DNA of 64,000 nt from Homalodisca vitripennis. Taxonomy: Eukaryota; Arthropoda; Insecta; Hemiptera; Cicadellidae. The notes under the pieces are model-generated. The model saw only the letters and a program-made list of their open reading frames with translations. It did not search any database and was not told the DNA's origin. Both the position numbers and the translations under genes were made by a program. How positions within the stretch are numbered: position 1 is the first letter of the stretch; every line of letters starts with the position of its first letter. The stretch is from assembly GCF_021130785.1 (NCBI RefSeq), contig NC_060212.1:142854001-142918000 (forward strand). The letters are read 5' to 3'. Positions 58,990 through 64,000 of the stretch are shown here, piece after piece.

Positions 58990-59690
58990 AATTGGGGGTG
59001 ATATTCGTATGGTGATTCGGATAAATGTTATTTGGGGCGAGTATATATTGATTTATATTAACACTTTAAAGCTCATTAACCTATGTTAATGTGAATAAAT
59101 AACACACTTTAAAGGTTTAACACAACAGCAAATATGATATTTATTATAGTAACCGGGAGAAAAATGAATGATTAGTATAGATATATTATTTCAATGCCGG
59201 ATTTCGGCATATCCATAGGTTGAATGCCATTAAATTACGTCATCCGTTTTATTATGAACCGCACAGTAAAAGGTTTATTGAACTTACAATACAATTTTTA
59301 AATCCCTTATCATTCTGTAAAGTTTTAATATGTTTTTTCACTGTTTGGAATTTTTCAGAAGTGAGCAAGTTCAATACTTTTATAGCGAATTGTATAAAAA
59401 TAAAACGTTTCTTTTGACTAAAATTTACCCAACGGTGTTACTGCACATCTTTACAACCCTTATGAAACTAATTTAACACTCTGCACTAACAAGGATTTTC
59501 ATAACCTTTTCTCCTTTAAAAATTATTTAAATATTCATAGAAGCCATGTCAAAATCTAATTAAGGATACGCCTTGGAATTTCCCGAAGGTAGATGAAGAC
59601 AAACAACTTGAAACGGCAGGTTCGTGCACGACAATACCAGCTTCTATAAAAATACATAAAACCAACCCTAGCTGAAGACAACCAAAGACA
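58990..59690. other. AT-rich stretch, nothing recognised
   Basis: The 65-codon frame at 59220-59417 has no motif. Otherwise nothing. Confidence 0.45.
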
Positions 59691-59699
59691 ACGTACTTT

Positions 59700-59945
59700 T
59701 ATATCCTCTCCTTGCATCTTGCTTTCCTTCTCCCCAGGACTTGTGTTGCTCCTGTGCTCCTGTTATCCAGGTTTATCTCTGAGCCCCCGCTCCTCAATGG
59801 TGTCCTATAACCCTGAAGTCGACTCAGGAATGCACCCGAACTGTTTTCTCGGTCCCGGTCCAACTTTACAATCCTTGAAAGCTGAAGTCATTCGTCTCTT
59901 ATGGGAACACAGCGTCGGGTATAAAAAGGTCACGTAAATAAAACA
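59700..59945 (+). promoter_or_regulatory. GC-richer block ending in a canonical TATA box
   Basis: gggtataaaaagg with TATAAAAAG at 59920-59928 is a textbook TATA box; about 30 bp downstream lies gcaggcacgtcactt with an initiator-like tcactt. No downstream exon is recognised. A 72-codon frame (59719-59937) through the block begins with a hydrophobic leader-like stretch, LVLLLCSCYPGL, but runs into the TATA box itself and is probably chance. Confidence 0.3.
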
Positions 59946-59949
59946 GAGC

Positions 59950-61385
59950 AGGCACGTCACTTTAAAATTGTCAAAAGAAGGCCATTCTCATCAGGTTTTT
60001 AAAACTCTTGATGCATTATCTTTCATGTTTTTTTTTTTGTTTTGTAAAAAATAAATTCTACTACAATTTTGCTTAAAGATGAAGAGAATATCGTTGTGAA
60101 ATCTTGTAATGCATTTTAATAAAATGTTCCTTCACATCTATCCTCATCTAAATAGAACCTAATAATTTCATACCACTTCCAATAGGCTATGTGGGTTTCT
60201 GAATTATTTTACTTTGTTATGAGCTGGCTTTAGAGAAATGACCTTGGTTTTTCCCCACAAGAACAACGTTAAAACTCAAGAACTTTTATGCTCTTATTTT
60301 ATTATCGTACTAATACCAACCAAAGCGTTTTTTTTAGTTTATCATAGAAAGTTTTAATCTCTCAGTAAAGAAATTAATCAATTATTAAGTAACCCATTAA
60401 TTCATTAAATCGTCAACATATTTGGTTTTGAATTTCGTCGTATTTTTGTCATAAACTACTTTTGACATCATACTAAATTACTAAAATATTTGTTAAAGGT
60501 TTTAGTACCACCACAATGGGGTGTTTTATCCATTTTGGAAATATTATACTACGTCTTATTAGTGAGAGTATTTAAAAGCTATAGTTCATAGCAAGATCTA
60601 TATTTTCTTAGATGATATTGCTATTCAGATCTAACCGCTTATACATATTTCATGGAAATTTTTTCAAACCCTGCGTACTTTGAGTTAAAAAAAATTATAA
60701 CACAATAAAATCAAATAATAGTCAATTATATTTCTGCCTTAATTGATTTTTTATTGTAACGTAACATCAAAATAAAATATAAGGTGTTTACTTACAAGTT
60801 CCTAAACTTAAACACAAGTTTTCATTTTTAATAAAATAGGTAAAGAATTAGTAGGTTTAATTGTGGTCACAAGAGAATTTTAATAATTTGGTAATTTGAT
60901 CTAAATCTCGTCAGGCTTTCGAACGAATGATTTACATTTCATGAATATCAGGAGTAAATTCATCAATGAGCTTAAAAGGTTATTTGAAAAATAGGCATCA
61001 CTCAATTCGAGGTAATTTATTGTAAATGCATAACATAAATGCAATCATAACGGATTCATATTGTTAAATAGATATATTCTATATCAGGAATCAGTTTCAG
61101 GAATAAACATGAAGAGCCGTATTTACACTGCTTCAGAAGCTGACGCTCTGATTATCACAATTACAAGGGGGTCTGATAAGCTATAAAGCTGAGAGGACTA
61201 AGATTGGAACCGAGTTTATGTCCATAGAGCAATAATTCTGCTGCAGCAATCTGAAGGATATAAATTAATGAAGCAGACGGTGCTGAGCGTCGCGTCGCCT
61301 TGCTGATTGTGAGCGTACAGGCACTCAGCACAGCAAGCGATACTTGTCAGCGTGCTGTCTCTTACATCAAATACATTATGTAAAA
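59950..61385. other. AT-rich stretch, nothing recognised
   Basis: A CpG-containing patch at 61270-61370 (gctgagcgtcgcgtcgcc) just before the array is the only compositional feature. Confidence 0.45.
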
Positions 61386-61389
61386 AAAT

Positions 61390-62085
61390 ATTAATACTTA
61401 CATTAATTATTAGTGCTATTTTTATACATTGTTTTTGTACAACGCATTCATACAAAAAGTAACTAATTTAAAAAGTATTAATACTTACATTAATATTAGT
61501 GTTATTGTTATAGATTTTTGTTGAAAAATGCATTCTCAAAACATTTTAATTATTTAAAAAAGTATTACTACTTAAATGAATTGTTAGTGTTATTTTTATA
61601 AATTGTTTTTGTACAATGCATTCATACAAAATTAGATTATTAAAAACAAGTATTAATACTTACATCAATTATTAGTGTTGTTTTTATAGATTTTTTGTAA
61701 TATGCAATCATAAAAATTAAATATAAAAAAAATATTAATACTTACATTAATTGTTAGTGTTATTTTTATAAATTGTTTTCGTACAATGCTTTCATACAAA
61801 ATTAGATTATTTAAAAACAAGTATTAATACTTACATCAATTATTAGTGTTGTTTTTATAGATTTTTTTGTAATATGCATTCATAAAAAATTAAATAATTA
61901 AAAAAAGTATTGATACTTACATTTATTATTATTATTATTGTTTTTATACCTTGTTTTAGTAAAATGCTTTGGTACAAAATTATATAATTTAAAAAAGTAA
62001 TAATACTTACTATTATAATATTAACTATTTGGGTTAGTTTTATACATTAATTGATACAATTAGAGTTTGTATAAATTACTCTGCT
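61390..62085 (+). repeat. ~87-bp tandem array, 8 units with higher-order structure
   Basis: Units begin attaatacttacatt at 61390, 61477, 61564, 61652, 61734, 61823, 61909 and 61999 (spacings 87, 87, 88, 82, 89, 86, 90). Units 3 and 5 share 'ttgttttcgtacaatgc.ttcatacaaaattagatt'; units 4 and 6 share 'catcaattattagtgttgtttttatag'. The array therefore also repeats as a two-unit block of about 171 bp. Confidence 0.92.
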
Positions 62086-62163
62086 TTATGGTCATAACAA
62101 TTGACTTCAGAAAATAGTTTTATTTACAAAATACAGGGAAAACTGTTTTTTAACGAACAGTTT

Positions 62164-62190
62164 TAGTATTAGTAGTAGTAGTAGTATAGT
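62164..62190. repeat. (AGT)n microsatellite
   Basis: attagtagtagtagtagtat, about five perfect units. Confidence 0.85.
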
Positions 62191-62194
62191 ACTA

Positions 62195-63115
62195 GCAGAC
62201 TATGATTTTGGTTGTTTCATGCAACTAATCTGTTTTTTCGTCAAATGGCGAAGCGTCAGCTCACATATTTTTTCAATGTACACATAACATATGAATTCCC
62301 AATAATAACGCACGTTATTACTTTGAGGTTAGTTCAAGATCGTGTAATAATGCGGTACGATCAAATTGTGTAAACTTTAGCAAGGAAAACAAAAATAGTT
62401 GTTGTACTTTTGAACCACAGATAAAATCTGCGGAAAGCACTGATTTAAAACTAGCAACGTCATGATAAATACCTGTGCAACTACAAAATTAAAAAGGAAC
62501 TTAGATAAAAATATATGTTGTTTCCCTTAACCAAACGTTGTATTATATATTTTGACTGTATTGTACATTAGATTAAAACGTCGCTGCGGCAGACGCCTTA
62601 GACCGCAAAATTATAGTGAGTACTCCAAAATCAGTAAACAAAAATAAAACCTCAATGAAGGTACTAAGAAGGCAAGAACAATGTAATGAAACAGCGTTTT
62701 TTTAAAAACATAAAATTATTATATAAATGTATTAAAACTACAATTTGCTAATCTTACATAATAATAATTTTTATTTTTGAGCAGTTACAGAAACAAAGTC
62801 AGAGTAGGAATATTGTGAAAAGAAACAGCTGCTGAAATGTCTCCTAAATGTATCCTAAATAAACTTCAAAATAAATCAGTGAGAAAATTGAGTAATGTGG
62901 AAGGTGAATTTTTCTGAATGCATATTAAATATAATCGTTAGTGATATAGTCTTAACCCAGTATTAGTGATACTTCATCTTTAGTCTCCCCAAGTACAGAA
63001 CTATTTTACATTATTTGTATGGATACCTAACTTATTTTATTTGCTAAAAAATCTTATTCCAGAAGCAACAACAAAATATAGAGGCATGTGCTTACAACTC
63101 AATCAGTTTAAACCG
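62195..63115. other. AT-rich stretch, nothing recognised
   Basis: Contains the inverted taataacg-ca-cgttatta at 62303-62320. No gene. Confidence 0.45.
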
Positions 63116-63119
63116 GGGA

Positions 63120-63300
63120 GTGACTCAGTTCAGCAGTGCTGAGTCTTATTGGAAGTTTCAGCTCTCAGCACATTCCTCAGCGGTATATTGCTGCTGCTGC
63201 TCCAATCCCTCCCTTATTGCTCCATCTGTCGTCTACATCAGTTCGTCTTCTAGCCGTGAACTCTGCTCACGTCAGCCAACGTAATGTTCATACTAAGTGT
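63120..63300. other. Compositionally distinct block
   Basis: GC-balanced sequence with a gactcag/ctgagtc hairpin (63121-63144), a (gct)n run near 63190 and ctcacgtcagccaacg. A 93-codon frame spans it, with no motif recognised. Possibly regulatory. Confidence 0.25.
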
Positions 63301-63423
63301 GCAGATTCATGGACAATACATAATTTGAATCTAAAAAAGACTTTTCCGTTTGGCCAATTGACTCTTAGCCGGTATTGGCAGTTTCTAAAAACAAGAATTA
63401 TTGTAATTTCAACGTAAGGAATG

Positions 63424-63447
63424 ATTTATCATGACATCATGATAAAT
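63424..63447. other. Near-palindrome with perfect 11-bp arms
   Basis: ATTTATCATGA-CA-TCATGATAAAT. A compact dyad that could be a dimer binding site or chance in AT-rich DNA. Confidence 0.5.
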
Positions 63448-63449
63448 TT

Positions 63450-64000
63450 CCACATATGTGTTTAAATAATAAAACTGTTTTACGGAAAATTCCTTTACCT
63501 TTCTAGCAATGTACAATCATTTTGCTGGACAGTAAACAAATCTGCAAAGCATCGGTAAGGATAATAACATTGGGTTTAAACAAAAATTTTTTATGTGGAT
63601 TTTAAAGCATCTTACCTATATTTTGAGAGCTGATTCCAAGTATGACAACAGTTTTTCCCTATCACCTCCAGCTTTTTTTTCTTTCGAATTTTTTTTTAAT
63701 GTAATAAACCGATATGGTAATGTAAACCGTAATTATACCGTTAAAGTATATATAAGCTCATTCCTTACTTATATATTTTTCCTCTGTGTACTGTCTAGCT
63801 CACAGCCGACTGTAAGCAACATAAATCACTTGCTTTCTACCGCCATCTTTTCCTGACCTCAAATCAGTGTTTTCAAAGTGCTGTACAAAACAATGAGTTC
63901 GAGCCGTAAAAGCTGTGTTAATAATCATGATCATAATCCTAAAGGAAATCCTAAAACTATAACTATTTTTTTGAAAAGGGCGTGCAATGAATATTTTGGT
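63450..64000. other. AT-rich end of window, nothing recognised
   Basis: No supported feature. Confidence 0.5.

Noticed and set aside
59719..59937. Small secreted protein gene with signal-peptide-like start
   Set aside because: No family, no codon bias, and the frame runs through a TATA box; hydrophobic start is likely chance.

Overview
This is an AT-rich, repeat-laden stretch of a eukaryotic nuclear genome. It is most likely from an insect: it carries Merlin and hAT DNA-transposon fossils, an RNase-H-less LINE tail, tRNA-derived SINEs, and dispersed motifs familiar from insect genomes (ACTAGCTGTT.CCCGCGGCTTCGC, CCGACTTCAAAAAGGAGG, 'TGTCTGTCTG...GAAATTTGGCA'). The order is uncertain. I found no intact host protein-coding gene. 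Open frames are short and mostly random, so the window reads as intergenic or long-intron DNA.

Layout. 0-2.6 kb: a CpG-rich block ending at a good 5' splice donor (possible promoter/first exon), then a degraded hAT-like repeat split by a 684-bp inverted-repeat MITE. 3.8-4.1 kb: a foldback repeat. 8.93-9.68 kb: a 751-bp Merlin element with inverted ends, an 8-bp target duplication and a recognisable transposase C-terminus. 13.3-14.1 kb: a SINE and a GC-rich block. 14.41-15.22 kb: an 809-bp hAT element with a perfect 8-bp target duplication that still encodes the hAT dimerisation motif on the minus strand. 15.47-21.08 kb: a hAT-like repeat with a nested SINE, then a tandem duplication of about 2.5-2.9 kb whose left breakpoint lies inside that SINE. 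21.4 kb: a further SINE copy. 23.9-28.1 kb: GC-rich blocks in AT-rich DNA, a long hairpin and a (TA)n tract. 30.3 kb: a short GC3-rich open frame behind an acceptor-like site. 33.1 and 45.6 kb: two 218-bp inverted copies, 214/218 identical, of an unidentified GC-rich element. 34-43 kb: four different degenerate tandem arrays. 43.3-47.1 kb: LINE-type 3' end, SINE and dispersed repeats. 47.4-48.85 kb: a 5'-truncated LINE (reverse transcriptase, minus strand) between two copies of another LINE's C-terminal fossil. 50-64 kb: mostly AT-rich DNA with candidate cis-regulatory blocks (an Exd/Hth site at 50.66 kb, a TTTACGA cluster at 58.7 kb), hairpins, and an eight-unit 87-bp array at 61.4-62.1 kb.

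No operon-like or pathway logic exists here. The history readable from the sequence is one of nested insertions: hAT-like element, then SINE into it, then segmental tandem duplication; and separately hAT-like element, then MITE into it. Coordinates of repeat edges are by eye and may be off by a few bases unless a target duplication fixes them.
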